NCBI GenBank assembly: GCA_963633225.1
Contig: CAVGXR010000031.1
Span: forward strand, 1 to 45,801
DNA: 45,801 nt
Origin: F23-B02 sp963633225
GTDB lineage: Bacteria > Bacillota > Clostridia > Oscillospirales > Oscillospiraceae
Reading direction: 5' to 3'
The position numbers and the translations under genes were made by a program. The notes below the pieces were generated by a model. That model ran no database searches, had not been told where the DNA came from, and was given only the letters and a program-made list of their open reading frames with translations. Below, one piece after another: positions 14,951 to 23,995 of the stretch (positions are counted from its first letter, which is position 1; each line of letters begins with the position of its first letter).

Positions 14951-16405
14951 TCAGACTCTCTTCCACTTTGCACCGTTGGGAATATCGGTGACCTCGATGC
15001 CCTGAGCCTTGAGCTCGTCGCGTATACGGTCGGCCTCGGCGAAGTTCTTGGCCTTCTTCGCGTCGGCGCGAGCCTTCAGAAGCGTCTCTACCTCGGCGTT
15101 GCTCTCGCCGGATTCGGATATGACGGTGAACTCGCTCGTGCCGGAAACGGCCTGCTTTTTGAGCTCTTCACGCCGTGCATCGGCCTTTTCAATGAGGCTG
15201 AGGCTCAGAACGCGGTCAAAATCCGCGATGACGGCAAGCTTCGTATCGTTGTTTGTCTTGTACTTGAGCACATCGTACAGCGCAGTGACGGCAAGCGAGG
15301 TGTTCAGGTCATTGTCCAGCGCGGCGGAAAATCTGGACTTGAGAACAGCGGCAGCATCCTCGTCAACAGCCTCGCCTGCGGGAGTGAGCGCTGCGATGCG
15401 GTTAATGAGCTTGTTGTATGCGCCCTGCGCATTGTCGAGGTTTTCCCAGCTGAACACGAGCGACTTGCGGTAGTGGCTCTGCAGGCAGAACAGACGGTAG
15501 GCGAGGGGATCGTAGCCCTTTTCCTCAAGAAGCGATACAGTGAGGAACTCGCCCTTGGACTTGCTCATCTTGCCGGAGTTAGTGTTCAGGTGCAGAACGT
15601 GCATCCAGTAGTTGCACCATTTGTGACCGAGGTAGGATTCGGATTGTGCGATCTCGTTCGTGTGGTGCGGGAAGGCATTGTCTATGCCGCCGCAGTGGAT
15701 ATCAAGATCCTCGCCGAGATGCTTCATGGATATGCCGGAGCACTCGATGTGCCAGCCGGGATAGCCGACACCCCAGGGAGAATCCCATTTGAGCGCCTGA
15801 TCCTCGAACTTGGACTTGGTAAACCACAGCACAAAGTCGTTCTTGTTGCGCTTGTTAACATCCTCCTCAACGCCCTCGCGCACGCCGACATCGAGATCAT
15901 CGGCGTTGAAGTCGTTGAAAATGTAGTAGCGCTCGAGCTTGGAGGTGTCGAAATAAACGTTGCCGCCGGCGAAATAGGCGTAGCCGGTGTCCATGAGCTT
16001 TGAGATTATCTTAATATATTCGTCGATGCAGTTTGTCGCGGGCTCAACAACGTCGGGGGTCTTGATATTGAGCTTTGCGCAGTCGGAGAAGAAGGCATCG
16101 GTGTAGAACTTGGCTATCTCCATGACGGATTTGTGCTCGCGCTTTGCGCCCTTGAGCATCTTGTCCTCGCCCTCGTCAGCGTCGCTGGTGAGGTGGCCGA
16201 CATCGGTGATGTTCATGACTCGCTTGACGTTGTAGCCTGCATAGCGCAGATATTTTTCCAGCACGTCCTCCATGATATACGAGCGCAGGTTGCCTATATG
16301 CGCAAAGTGATACACCGTCGGACCACAGGTGTACATCTTTACTATGTCAGGGTGATTGGGAACAAAGTCCTCTTTCTTTCTTGTTGCCGAATTATAAAGC
16401 TTCAT
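14951..16405 (-). CDS. cysS: Cysteine--tRNA ligase
   Basis: A class I aminoacyl-tRNA synthetase of 484 residues that charges tRNA-Cys with cysteine using ATP. The zinc ligand Cys27 lies in MYTCGPTVY. The HIGH box is HIGN (36-39). WHIECSGIS and HCGGIDNAFPHH supply further active-site and zinc residues. KMSKSKG is at about 275-281. The C-terminal DALR-like helical region and the terminal DELKAQGIEVTDIPNGAKWKR are typical. The ATG at 16405 has AAGGAG 7 nt upstream. Expression is under a T-box leader, with its own promoter separating it from pgsA. Confidence 0.97.
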   Translation of the reverse strand: MKLYNSATRKKEDFVPNHPDIVKMYTCGPTVYHFAHIGNLRSYIMEDVLEKYLRYAGYNVKRVMNITDVGHLTSDADEGEDKMLKGAKREHKSVMEIAKFYTDAFFSDCAKLNIKTPDVVEPATNCIDEYIKIISKLMDTGYAYFAGGNVYFDTSKLERYYIFNDFNADDLDVGVREGVEEDVNKRNKNDFVLWFTKSKFEDQALKWDSPWGVGYPGWHIECSGISMKHLGEDLDIHCGGIDNAFPHHTNEIAQSESYLGHKWCNYWMHVLHLNTNSGKMSKSKGEFLTVSLLEEKGYDPLAYRLFCLQSHYRKSLVFSWENLDNAQGAYNKLINRIAALTPAGEAVDEDAAAVLKSRFSAALDNDLNTSLAVTALYDVLKYKTNNDTKLAVIADFDRVLSLSLIEKADARREELKKQAVSGTSEFTVISESGESNAEVETLLKARADAKKAKNFAEADRIRDELKAQGIEVTDIPNGAKWKRV

Positions 16406-16638
16406 AACATACTCCTTATGAAAAATTAATGCCTCTCATGGCAAAGACCATGAGAGGCGTAGTTTACGCGGTTCCACTCTCTTTTGTAGCTTATCTGCCT
16501 TAACGCGGCATACGCGGAGGCATTTCCTCCTCCGAGGCTCACGGACGCATTTCCTTTCCGTCACCGCAGCCATGCTCTCAGCAAATGCACGGCATCTCTG
16601 GATGGGTGAGAGGGGAAGTACTTCTTCCGTTCAGCGCC
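16406..16638 (-). promoter_or_regulatory. T-box riboswitch controlling cysS
   Basis: The leader carries the T-box core TGGAACCGCG (minus strand, 16476-16467), which pairs with the tRNA acceptor end. An 11- to 12-bp terminator hairpin (16458-16431) follows, with ATTAATTTTTC. An apical Stem I-like region has AGAGA and GCTGAGAGC. A TGC triplet at 16568-16566 is a plausible Cys specifier, but I did not resolve Stem I, and a second TGC lies in the next hairpin. Uncharged tRNA-Cys should allow readthrough into cysS. Confidence 0.9.
16431..16458 (-). terminator. Regulated terminator of the cysS T-box
   Basis: GCCTCTCATGG / CCATGAGAGGC with a 6-nt loop, then a T-rich tail on the minus strand, just before the cysS ribosome binding site. 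Confidence 0.85.
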
Positions 16639-16644
16639 AATAGA

Positions 16645-16673
16645 ATATTAACATTGCCGGCGAGCCGTGTCAA
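16645..16673 (-). promoter_or_regulatory. Promoter of the T-box/cysS transcript
   Basis: Minus strand: a perfect TTGACA (16673-16668), 17 bp, TAATAT (16650-16645) with an extended -10 TG. The -35 box overlaps the pgsA stop codon. Confidence 0.8.
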
Positions 16674-17203
16674 GCGCAGTGCTTGAACACGCCGATGTTT
16701 TTGACGAAATATTCAACGCCGGAATACAGTGTTGTTGCAAGTATCAGCACCCAGCACACGACGGCGACCGCCTCGGGCGCGGGGAACCAGGAACGGGTTG
16801 CAATGATGAGTATGCCGAGGGCGACCATCGTAACGCCGGTCTTTATCTTGCCAGACCATGCCGCGGCAATTACGATGCCCTGCTCGACGGCGAGAAGCCG
16901 CAGGCCGGAAACACCGAATTCGCGCAGCAGAACGACGGCGACGACCCAGCCCGGCATGAGCCCGACCTCAACAAAATAGCACATTGCCGAGAGCACGAGC
17001 ATTTTATCCGCCAGAGGATCCATGAATTTTCCGAAATCGGTGACAAGATTGTACTTTCTTGCTATCCTGCCGTCAACGAGGTCACTCAGACATGCAATTA
17101 TGTAAACCGCAAGTGCAAGATACGGAAGCTCAAGGTACAGCAGCACCATGAAAACGGGAACAAGAATTATTCTGCCGATGGTGATTTTGTTGGGTAGGTT
17201 CAT
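16670..17203 (-). CDS. pgsA: CDP-diacylglycerol--glycerol-3-phosphate 3-phosphatidyltransferase
   Basis: An integral membrane enzyme of 177 residues that makes phosphatidylglycerol phosphate from CDP-diacylglycerol and glycerol 3-phosphate. The CDP-alcohol phosphotransferase motif is complete: D44-G45, A48-R49, G58, D62 and D66. Several membrane helices follow, including a C-terminal one ending in a short tail. Start and length are normal. It begins 3 nt after the rimO stop, so it is part of the recA-recX-rimO-pgsA operon. Confidence 0.95.
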   Translation of the reverse strand: MNLPNKITIGRIILVPVFMVLLYLELPYLALAVYIIACLSDLVDGRIARKYNLVTDFGKFMDPLADKMLVLSAMCYFVEVGLMPGWVVAVVLLREFGVSGLRLLAVEQGIVIAAAWSGKIKTGVTMVALGILIIATRSWFPAPEAVAVVCWVLILATTLYSGVEYFVKNIGVFKHCA

Positions 17204-17206
17204 TTA

Positions 17207-18523
17207 CTATTCCTTCTCTCCGATAAGATTTCCGTCGTCCGAAACGGCGGTGATGTGAACGTTGACTATCTCTCCTTCGCCGCAGCGTCCCGTGAAGAAC
17301 ACAAGTCCGTCGATATCCGGCGAATCATAGCAGCTTCGACCGATCCACACGCCGTCCTCGTCATGATCGGTGCATATGACGGGGAGCGTCCTGCCGACGA
17401 GCGAGGCCGCGAAATCATCCATTATTCGCGCCTGAATATCCATGATGAGCTCGGCGCGGCGCTGCGCCTCCTCAAAGGGGACATGCTCCATTCTGGCTGC
17501 CGGCGTGCCCTCCTCGGGAGAGAAGGGGAAAACTCCGGTGCGCTCGATCTTGGCCTCGAGCAGGAAGCTGCACAGCTCCTCAAACTCGGCCTCGCCCTCT
17601 CCGGGCAGGCCGGAGATAAGGCTCGTGCGCAGAACCAGACCCGGAATGCGCCGCCGCAGTGTTTTGAACAGCTCGCGTATATCGTCGCCCGTACCGTGCC
17701 GGTTCATGGCCTTGAGTATTTTGTTGTTTATGTGCTGGATGGGTATATCCAGATATTTTACTATCTTGGGGTTTGAGGCTATCTCGTCTATGAGCTCGTC
17801 GTCAAACTGGTCGGGATAGGTATAGTGCAGCCTTATCCACTCAACGCCGTCAATTTCGCTTATTCTGCGGCAGAGCTCGGCAAGGCAGCGCTTACCGTAA
17901 AGATCGGTGCCGTAGCGTGTTATGTCCTGCGCGATGACGATGATCTCCTTAACGCCGTGAGCTGCCAGATCACGAGCCTCCTCGACGACGTTATCAAGCT
18001 CTCTCGAGCGGTATCTGCCTCGTATGTACGGTATCGCGCAGAAGGCGCAGAAGTTATCGCAGCCCTCGGCTATGCGCAGATACGCCCATGACGGGCCGGT
18101 GCTCACCACGCGGGGTATCTCGTCCACGGGGGCGCTGTTGTCGGCAAAAATGCTCACGGGCTTTTCCTCAAAGACTGCGTCCACAGCCGGCACTATATCG
18201 CCGAAGCTTCCGACACCGAGTATCGCGTCAACCTCCGGCAGCTCGTCTGTCACGGCGGCGCGGTAGCGCTCGGTAAGGCAGCCGGTGACAATGATCTTGC
18301 CGAGCTTACCCTCGGCCTTGAGCTTTGCCATTTCGAGTATCGTGTCTATCGCTTCGCTTTTTGCCGCGTCAATAAAGCCGCAGGTGTTTATTATAACGGC
18401 ATCCGCGCCCTCGGGGGAGGGGGCGAGAGCATAGCCTGCTTCGTTCAGCAGATAGAGCATCTGCTCGCTGTTAACAAGATTTTTTGCACAGCCCAGAGAG
18501 ATCAGGGCAATCGTCCTATCCAT
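17207..18523 (-). CDS. rimO: Ribosomal protein S12 methylthiotransferase RimO
   Basis: A cytosolic radical-SAM enzyme of 438 residues that methylthiolates an aspartate of ribosomal protein S12. The N-terminal UPF0004 domain carries the auxiliary-cluster cysteines C12, C48 and C82. The radical-SAM motif is C155-x3-C159-x2-C162 (CDNFCAFC). A C-terminal TRAM-like domain follows (VGRTLPVICTDHDEDGVWIG). The N-terminus TIALISLGCAKNLVNSE is typical of RimO and separates it from MiaB. The start codon directly follows the recX stop with no gap. Confidence 0.95.
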   Translation of the reverse strand: MDRTIALISLGCAKNLVNSEQMLYLLNEAGYALAPSPEGADAVIINTCGFIDAAKSEAIDTILEMAKLKAEGKLGKIIVTGCLTERYRAAVTDELPEVDAILGVGSFGDIVPAVDAVFEEKPVSIFADNSAPVDEIPRVVSTGPSWAYLRIAEGCDNFCAFCAIPYIRGRYRSRELDNVVEEARDLAAHGVKEIIVIAQDITRYGTDLYGKRCLAELCRRISEIDGVEWIRLHYTYPDQFDDELIDEIASNPKIVKYLDIPIQHINNKILKAMNRHGTGDDIRELFKTLRRRIPGLVLRTSLISGLPGEGEAEFEELCSFLLEAKIERTGVFPFSPEEGTPAARMEHVPFEEAQRRAELIMDIQARIMDDFAASLVGRTLPVICTDHDEDGVWIGRSCYDSPDIDGLVFFTGRCGEGEIVNVHITAVSDDGNLIGEKE

Positions 18524-19141
18524 TCAGTAATCACCTTGAGTATCAAATTCGTTAAGCGCGTGTTTTATCTGCTCCCATGAGTAGCCGCGCCGGAACAGCG
18601 CGTCCGAGACCTTTTTGACCTGCGCTCTGTCGCCGGGGTCGGAAAGCCTTGTGCGGATAAACCGCTCAAGATATGCGTCCTGCTCCGGCATCTGCTCCAG
18701 CGCCTCGTCCCACATTTCACGCGGAACGCCGTGCCGCCTGAGCTCCTGCTTTATGCGCGATGCGCCGTAGCCCTTGGCCGCATAGTGCCTGACGACGCTT
18801 CCGGCGTATTCGGCATCGTTTATAAGCCCCATCCGGCACAGCCAGTCGGCGCAGTCCTCGGCATTTTCGGGCGTTTCGCCCTTTTCGACGAGCTTTTTCC
18901 TGAGCTCCTCACGCGAAACGGGGCGGGCGTTCAGTATTCTCAGCGCCCGCGCCTTTGCCATTGCAAGACCCGAGGCAGATACAAGCTCGTTATATGCGTC
19001 CTCGTCGAGCTCCATGCCGGAGTGGACAAAGCGCTCGGTTATTATGCCAAGCGTTGTCCTGAGCTCAGTGCCGTCGGAGAAAATGAGTGTAAAGCGCTCG
19101 GGCGAGGTCTGCTTTATCTCACGCAGCGTCACGTTTCTCAA
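18524..19141 (-). CDS. recX: RecA regulatory protein RecX
   Basis: A cytosolic protein of 205 residues built of three-helix repeats that binds RecA filaments and limits recombinase activity. Recognisable repeats include AKARALRILNARPVSREELRKKL, YAAKGYGASRIKQELRRHGVPRE and KVSDALFRRGYSWEQIKHAL. Its ATG overlaps the recA stop by 4 nt (ATGA), so translation is coupled to recA. The extended N-terminus (about 60 residues) is longer than in the shortest RecX proteins. Confidence 0.9.
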   Translation of the reverse strand: MRNVTLREIKQTSPERFTLIFSDGTELRTTLGIITERFVHSGMELDEDAYNELVSASGLAMAKARALRILNARPVSREELRKKLVEKGETPENAEDCADWLCRMGLINDAEYAGSVVRHYAAKGYGASRIKQELRRHGVPREMWDEALEQMPEQDAYLERFIRTRLSDPGDRAQVKKVSDALFRRGYSWEQIKHALNEFDTQGDY

Positions 19142-20238
19142 CCTTCAAAATCGTCGGCGGAGATATCCACCGCACGGCCTGACTTATGGGCGGCCTTGCG
19201 CGCCTGCGGGCTCATGAGCTTGTAGGCGTTGTCGCGTATCTGCTGCTCGAGGCTGTCGCATATCTCGGGATTCTGCAGCAGGTATTCCTTGACCGCATCT
19301 CTGCCCTGAATGCGCTGCTCGCCGACGGTGAACCATGCGCCGGCCTTGTCGATGAGCTCGAGCTTAACGCCGAGATCGACTATCTCGCCGACCTTGGATA
19401 TGCCCTCGCCGTACATGATGTCAAACTCCGCCTCCTTGAACGGGGGAGCGCACTTGTTCTTTATTACCTTCGCTCTTGTGCGGTTGCCGATCATCTCGCC
19501 GCCGACCTTCAGAGTCTCTATCCTGCGCACGTCGATACGCACCGAGGCGTAGTATTTCAGCGCAAGACCACCGGGCGTAGTCTCGGGATTGCCGTACATT
19601 ACGCCGATCTTCTGGCGCAGCTGGTTGATGAATATGACGGTGCAGCCGTTTTTCGAGATGCATCCTGCCAGACGGCGCATGGCCTGCGACATCAGCCGCG
19701 CCAGAGCGCCGACAACCGAGTCGCCCATCTCGCCCTCAAGCTCTATGCGGGGGATGAGCGCCGCAACGGAGTCAACGACCACAACGTCCACCGCGCTTGA
19801 GCGCACGAGGCTCTCGGTTATATCCAGCGCCTGCTCGCCGGTGTCCGGCTGAGAAATGAGCAGACTGTCAATATCCACGCCCAGAGCGCGGGCGTAGGCC
19901 GGCTCGAGTGCATGCTCAACGTCAATGTACGCAGCCTCGCCGCCGGCCTTCTGAGCCGCCGCGACGACGTGCAGCGCAAGCGTTGTTTTACCCGAAGCCT
20001 CGGGACCGTAGATCTCGATGATCCTGCCCTTGGGAACGCCGCCGATGCCGAGAGCAAGGTCAAGGGACAGCGAGCCGGTTGACAGTGCCTCGACGTTTAC
20101 GGGGATATCGTCGCCCAGCCGCATGATAGCGCCCTTGCCGTAGTTTTTTTCTATCTGTGCTATACATGTCTCAAGTGCCTTTTTCTTATCGCCTGCCTGA
20201 GAGTGCGTGGAGATGGGAGCTTTCTTTTTTTCAGCCAT
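19138..20238 (-). CDS. recA: Recombinase RecA
   Basis: The DNA strand-exchange ATPase of 366 residues, also co-protease for LexA. The Walker A box is GPEASGKTT (78-86), the Walker B region is VVVVDSVAAL, and the L2 region has NQLRQKIGVMYGNPETTPGG. The L1 region reads GDSVVGALARLMSQ, whereas many RecA proteins have GDSHVGLQARLMSQ. A basic/acidic C-terminal tail ends DISADDFEG. The ribosome binding site is AGAGGT. I see no LexA-box-like palindrome in the 22 nt before the gene; it appears to be transcribed from further upstream with prmC. Confidence 0.97.
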   Translation of the reverse strand: MAEKKKAPISTHSQAGDKKKALETCIAQIEKNYGKGAIMRLGDDIPVNVEALSTGSLSLDLALGIGGVPKGRIIEIYGPEASGKTTLALHVVAAAQKAGGEAAYIDVEHALEPAYARALGVDIDSLLISQPDTGEQALDITESLVRSSAVDVVVVDSVAALIPRIELEGEMGDSVVGALARLMSQAMRRLAGCISKNGCTVIFINQLRQKIGVMYGNPETTPGGLALKYYASVRIDVRRIETLKVGGEMIGNRTRAKVIKNKCAPPFKEAEFDIMYGEGISKVGEIVDLGVKLELIDKAGAWFTVGEQRIQGRDAVKEYLLQNPEICDSLEQQIRDNAYKLMSPQARKAAHKSGRAVDISADDFEG

Positions 20239-20259
20239 TTCTTTTACCTCTGCTTTTTA

Positions 20260-21129
20260 TCAGAATTCGTTTTTCCATTTTCCTATGACGACGCGCTCAA
20301 AGCCGAGAGTGTCGTTGCGGCTCTCGACGGAAACATAGCCGGCATTTAAAAGCATGAGCTTTACCTCGTCGGCCTGCCCTTCGCCGACCTCGAACATCAT
20401 AAGTCCGTTCGGGCGCAGCGTTATCGTCCAGTATTTTATTATCGCTCTGTAGAAATCAAGGCCGTCCTCGCCGCCGTCGAGCGCCGTCATGGGCTCGTAG
20501 TCGCGCACAGAGCAGTCAAGCTCGATAAGCTCGAACGAGGGGATATACGGCGGGTTTGAAACTATAACGTCAAAGCTTCCGATGCTCATCGGAGGCCATG
20601 CGGCAGCGTCCGCGTTCATTGGGATTATTCTTGATGTGAGCTTATTATCCTTGATATTCTTCCTGCATACCTCGAGCGCCGAGGGACTTATGTCCGCCGC
20701 CACGACACGCGCTGCCGGAAGCTCGTTTGATATCGCGCAGGCTATGCAGCCGCTGCCGCAGCACAGGTCGAGCACGCGCCCCTTCATTCCCATGCCCTTT
20801 ATCGCGTCTATCGCGGCGTCAACGAGTATCTCGGTATCCATGCGGGGGATGAGTACATCGGGCGTAACGGTCATCGGGAGCCCGTAAAACTCCCACGAGC
20901 CGGAGATGTACGCAAGCGGCTCACCCTGAAGACGGCGGCGGATCATGCTGTTTGCCTTTTCCTCTATCTCCGGCGAGGTGTACAGATACATATCGCGCAT
21001 GAGCTGTTCAGTAGTCTTACCGGCGGCTGCGGCCAGCAGTATTCGGGCCTCGAGGCTGAAGGCCTCAACGCCGTTGTCTCTCAGTGCATTTCTGACCGAG
21101 AAGTAGATATCATTATATGTTTTAGGCAT
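20260..21129 (-). CDS. prmC: Peptide chain release factor N5-glutamine methyltransferase
   Basis: A cytosolic SAM-dependent enzyme of 289 residues that methylates the glutamine of the GGQ motif in release factors 1 and 2. An N-terminal helical domain is followed by the Rossmann fold with VLDLCCGSGCIACAI (SAM site) and the catalytic VSNPPYIPS (NPPY near residue 190). VRDYEPMTALDGGEDGLDFYR is the family landmark after it. The gene lies between DUF1385 and recA with gaps of 15 and 21 nt, consistent with one operon. Confidence 0.95.
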   Translation of the reverse strand: MPKTYNDIYFSVRNALRDNGVEAFSLEARILLAAAAGKTTEQLMRDMYLYTSPEIEEKANSMIRRRLQGEPLAYISGSWEFYGLPMTVTPDVLIPRMDTEILVDAAIDAIKGMGMKGRVLDLCCGSGCIACAISNELPAARVVAADISPSALEVCRKNIKDNKLTSRIIPMNADAAAWPPMSIGSFDVIVSNPPYIPSFELIELDCSVRDYEPMTALDGGEDGLDFYRAIIKYWTITLRPNGLMMFEVGEGQADEVKLMLLNAGYVSVESRNDTLGFERVVIGKWKNEF

Positions 21130-21144
21130 TTTCCGTATCCTTAT

Positions 21145-22098
21145 TTACCATGCATCGCTGCCTTTTTCTTCGGGGATGACGAGCTCAAGCGCACGGATGG
21201 CGCATTCTATCATCTCGTCGTCGGGCTCGTTTGTCGTTATGCGCTGAAACTGCTTTCCGGGCCATGACAGTATGGCAGAGCACAGATTGTCGTGCCTGCC
21301 GACCCAGCGGTTCAGCTCATAGCTTAATCCTACGATGAGCGGCAGCATGAGAAACTTAAGCCCCATGCGCAGCATTGTGTCGGAAACATGAATAAACGAG
21401 CCGGCGATTATACTTATTATAATAACAACAAAAATGAAGCTCGTTCCGCATCTCGGGTGCAGCCTCGGCTGCGGACGCACATTCTCTACCGTCAGCGGCA
21501 GACCCTTCTCATAGCAGAAAATGGTCTTGTGCTCAGCCCCGTGATACGAAAACAGACGCTTCATATCCTTCATTTTCGAGCATAGTATCAAATATACAAA
21601 GAATATTACGAGCTTGAGTATGCCCTCAAGCAGCGTTCTCCAGTAAAAATCCGCCTTGACCGCGGGAAACAGCCCGACGATAAAGGTCGGAAGGAACAGA
21701 AACAGAAACAGCGAGAGCGCAATGCCGAGCACCACGGCAACACCGATTATGATCTTCTGCGCGGTCTCGTCCGAAAAATGCTTTTCTATCCAGAGGTCTA
21801 TCTTATCCGGCTCCTCCTGCATATCCTCGGGAAGCTGCTCGGCTGAATACGAAAGAGCCTTCACACCGTTTACCATCGACGATATGAACGCGGCAACACC
21901 GCGTATAAGCGGCAGACCGAGAACGGGAGCCTTATCCTTTAAGGGTCTTACCTCCTCGACCTTCTCAACCATCTCTCCCGAGCCGCGGCACACTATTGCG
22001 CGCTTATCCGGCCCGAGCATCATTATGCCCTCGATAAGAGCCTGACCGCCTATGGAGGTCTTGAATTTTACCGAAGACTCAGCTTTTTTATCTGACAT
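21145..22098 (-). CDS. DUF1385 family membrane protein
   Basis: A membrane protein of 317 residues of the DUF1385 (YqhQ-like) family, often found next to prmC and prfA in Firmicutes. The N-terminal signature SIGGQALIEGIMMLGPDKRAIVCR is intact. Segments near KIIIGVAVVLGIALSLFLFLFLPTFIVGLFP and LLEGILKLVIFFVYLILC span the membrane. The sequence FSYHGAEHKTIFCYEKG and HPRCGTSFIFVVIIISII form the conserved His/Cys core. The biochemical role is not established. Confidence 0.9.
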   Translation of the reverse strand: MSDKKAESSVKFKTSIGGQALIEGIMMLGPDKRAIVCRGSGEMVEKVEEVRPLKDKAPVLGLPLIRGVAAFISSMVNGVKALSYSAEQLPEDMQEEPDKIDLWIEKHFSDETAQKIIIGVAVVLGIALSLFLFLFLPTFIVGLFPAVKADFYWRTLLEGILKLVIFFVYLILCSKMKDMKRLFSYHGAEHKTIFCYEKGLPLTVENVRPQPRLHPRCGTSFIFVVIIISIIAGSFIHVSDTMLRMGLKFLMLPLIVGLSYELNRWVGRHDNLCSAILSWPGKQFQRITTNEPDDEMIECAIRALELVIPEEKGSDAW

Positions 22099-22107
22099 TT
22101 ATATACC

Positions 22108-23103
22108 TCAATTTTCCGATAAGGGCAGGCTTATCGCGGCAAGACAGCCGCCGTTTTCGGCGTTCGTGATATCCAGTCTGCCGCCGTGACGGGTGATTAT
22201 CTCGTCGCACACCGCAAGACCTATGCCGCTGCCGCGGTTTTTGCTGCTGCCCTTGTAGAATCTGTTTTTGACAAAAGGAAGCTCTGCGGCAGGGATGCCT
22301 CTGCCGTAGTCGCGTATGCGGATGACGACCTTTTCCTTTTCAAGCGACAGCGTTATGTCAACCTTTCCACCGTCTCCGCCGTGCTTTGCGGCATTGTCCA
22401 GAAGGTTGAGGAACACCTGCTTCAGGCGCTCGGGGTCACCGGATATGAGCGGAATGTCATACTCTGGCGGAGTATAATTGACCTCGATGCCGGCCTCGCT
22501 CATAAGCTTGCCGTAGGTAAACATCGAATCCTCAAGCTCGGCGGCGATATCCACAAGCTCCATGCGAAGGTTGAATCTGCCGTCCTGTATGCGCGTAAAC
22601 TCCAGAAGATCGGCCACCATGCCGGTCAGCCTTTCGGCCTCCTTGGAGATTATCTTGACACCGCGCAGGGAGTCATCCTTTATTGCGGGGTCGTATTGCA
22701 GCGTTTCGCTCCAGCCGAGGATGGCAGTGAGCGGCGTGCGCAGCTCATGCGATATCTGCGATATAAACTCCGCCGTGGCTTTATCCGAGCGGGCTATTTT
22801 TTCGGACATGATATTTATGTCGTCCGTGAGCCGGCCAATCTCGTTATCACCGACCGAGGGCACCTGAGCGCCGTAGCTTCCGTCGGCAATGTGCTTTGCC
22901 GATTCGCTCAGATCCTCTATAGGCTTTGATATATAGTGATCGAACCATATGTTCACAAGAATGATATACGCCGCAATTATAACGGCGATGACGATTGCCG
23001 GAATTATGAGCTTGTTCGCGGCAAAGGCAATAAGGCATGCGATAAGGATGACCGCCACAACGCTTGACGCGAAGAGCTGCCATTTAAGATCTTTGAAAAA
23101 CAT
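22108..23103 (-). CDS. Sensor histidine kinase with minimal sensing region
   Basis: A membrane protein of 331 residues. Two membrane segments (about 11-29 and 33-53) are separated by only a few residues, so there is almost no extracellular domain and sensing is probably within the membrane. A HAMP domain (56-105) follows, then HisKA with the phospho-acceptor His119 in SQISHELRTPLT, then HATPase_c with N, G1 (RDYGRGIP) and G2 (GSGIGLAV) boxes. It follows its response regulator by 27 nt. The signal and target genes are unknown. Confidence 0.93.
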   Translation of the reverse strand: MFFKDLKWQLFASSVVAVILIACLIAFAANKLIIPAIVIAVIIAAYIILVNIWFDHYISKPIEDLSESAKHIADGSYGAQVPSVGDNEIGRLTDDINIMSEKIARSDKATAEFISQISHELRTPLTAILGWSETLQYDPAIKDDSLRGVKIISKEAERLTGMVADLLEFTRIQDGRFNLRMELVDIAAELEDSMFTYGKLMSEAGIEVNYTPPEYDIPLISGDPERLKQVFLNLLDNAAKHGGDGGKVDITLSLEKEKVVIRIRDYGRGIPAAELPFVKNRFYKGSSKNRGSGIGLAVCDEIITRHGGRLDITNAENGGCLAAISLPLSEN

Positions 23104-23130
23104 TAGACACTTCCCGGGAAATAATATGCA

Positions 23131-23820
23131 TTAGTAGCCCCACTTATAGCCGAAGCCCCAGACCGTCGTGAGAAATTCGGGCTCGGTGGGATCAGCCTCG
23201 ATCTTCAGGCGCAGCCGGCGTATGTTGACATCCACCGTTTTGAGCTCGCCGGAAAAATCATCGCCCCAAACGGCCTTGAGTATGTCCTCACGCGACATTG
23301 CCTTGCCGGGGTTTTCCATGAACAGCTTCATCAGCAGATATTCGATCTGCGTGAGCTTCAGGCGCTTGCAGTCCTTTTCAAGGGTACGGTTGCGCGTATT
23401 GAGCAGGAACGGGCCGCTCGATATCTCGTAGCTGGGCTTGTCGCCTGCGTCATTTCCGAGGCGGCGCACGAGCGCGTCAACACGGGCGGTGAGCTCGGCG
23501 GGGGAGAAGGGCTTTGTAACATAATCGTCAGCGCCTGTCATAAGACCCGTGACCTTGTCTATCTCCTGACTCTTTGCAGTCAGCATGATTATGCCGATCT
23601 TCGAGCCCGAGGCGCGAATGCGCCGGCAGACCTCAAAGCCGTCAATATCCGGAAGCATAACGTCCAGAAGTGCAAGGCTGATATCAGGATTTTTTTCGAG
23701 CAGAGCCAAAGCGGTCATGCCGTTTTCGGCCTCAATGGGCTCATATCCGTTACGGCGGAGGTTGATGACCACAAAACTGCGGATATTCGGTTCGTCTTCA
23801 AGTACGAGTATCTTTTTCAT
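23131..23820 (-). CDS. OmpR/PhoB-family response regulator
   Basis: A cytosolic DNA-binding regulator of 229 residues. The receiver domain has the acidic pocket E8-D9, phospho-acceptor D53 (LLDVMLPD), T81 and K103. The C-terminal winged helix (about 128-229) has TQIEYLLMKLFMENPGKAMSR-like recognition elements and the wing ending TVWGFGYKWGY. It pairs with the downstream histidine kinase and is the first gene of the block that runs to pgsA, so it may also set the expression of prmC and recA by readthrough. Confidence 0.94.
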   Translation of the reverse strand: MKKILVLEDEPNIRSFVVINLRRNGYEPIEAENGMTALALLEKNPDISLALLDVMLPDIDGFEVCRRIRASGSKIGIIMLTAKSQEIDKVTGLMTGADDYVTKPFSPAELTARVDALVRRLGNDAGDKPSYEISSGPFLLNTRNRTLEKDCKRLKLTQIEYLLMKLFMENPGKAMSREDILKAVWGDDFSGELKTVDVNIRRLRLKIEADPTEPEFLTTVWGFGYKWGY

Positions 23821-23949
23821 GGCTTGGCCTCTTTCTTATAATATTACGTTAAAATATTGTAACATATATTTTTCGATTATGGTAGTGGTAAAAACAAAAA
23901 AATTATAATCCAAAAACAAAAAATTACACGAATATTATAAATACTCCAC

Positions 23950-23978
23950 TTGAATAATGCTCTTTTATAGGTTATAAT
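23950..23978 (+). promoter_or_regulatory. Promoter of tRNA-Leu
   Basis: TTGAAT (23950-23955), 17 bp, a perfect TATAAT (23973-23978), ending 17 nt before the tRNA. Confidence 0.85.
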
Positions 23979-23995
23979 GCTTTTTGTTTCTACCC

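Noticed and set aside
11683..14973. Minus-strand open frame of 1096 codons
   Set aside because: It lies antisense to the Fe-S/FAD oxidoreductase and hypA, which have clear motifs. The frame is open because of codon bias and shows no family motif.
14912..16003. Plus-strand open frame of 363 codons
   Set aside because: Antisense to cysS and overlaps the terminator at 14883-14913.
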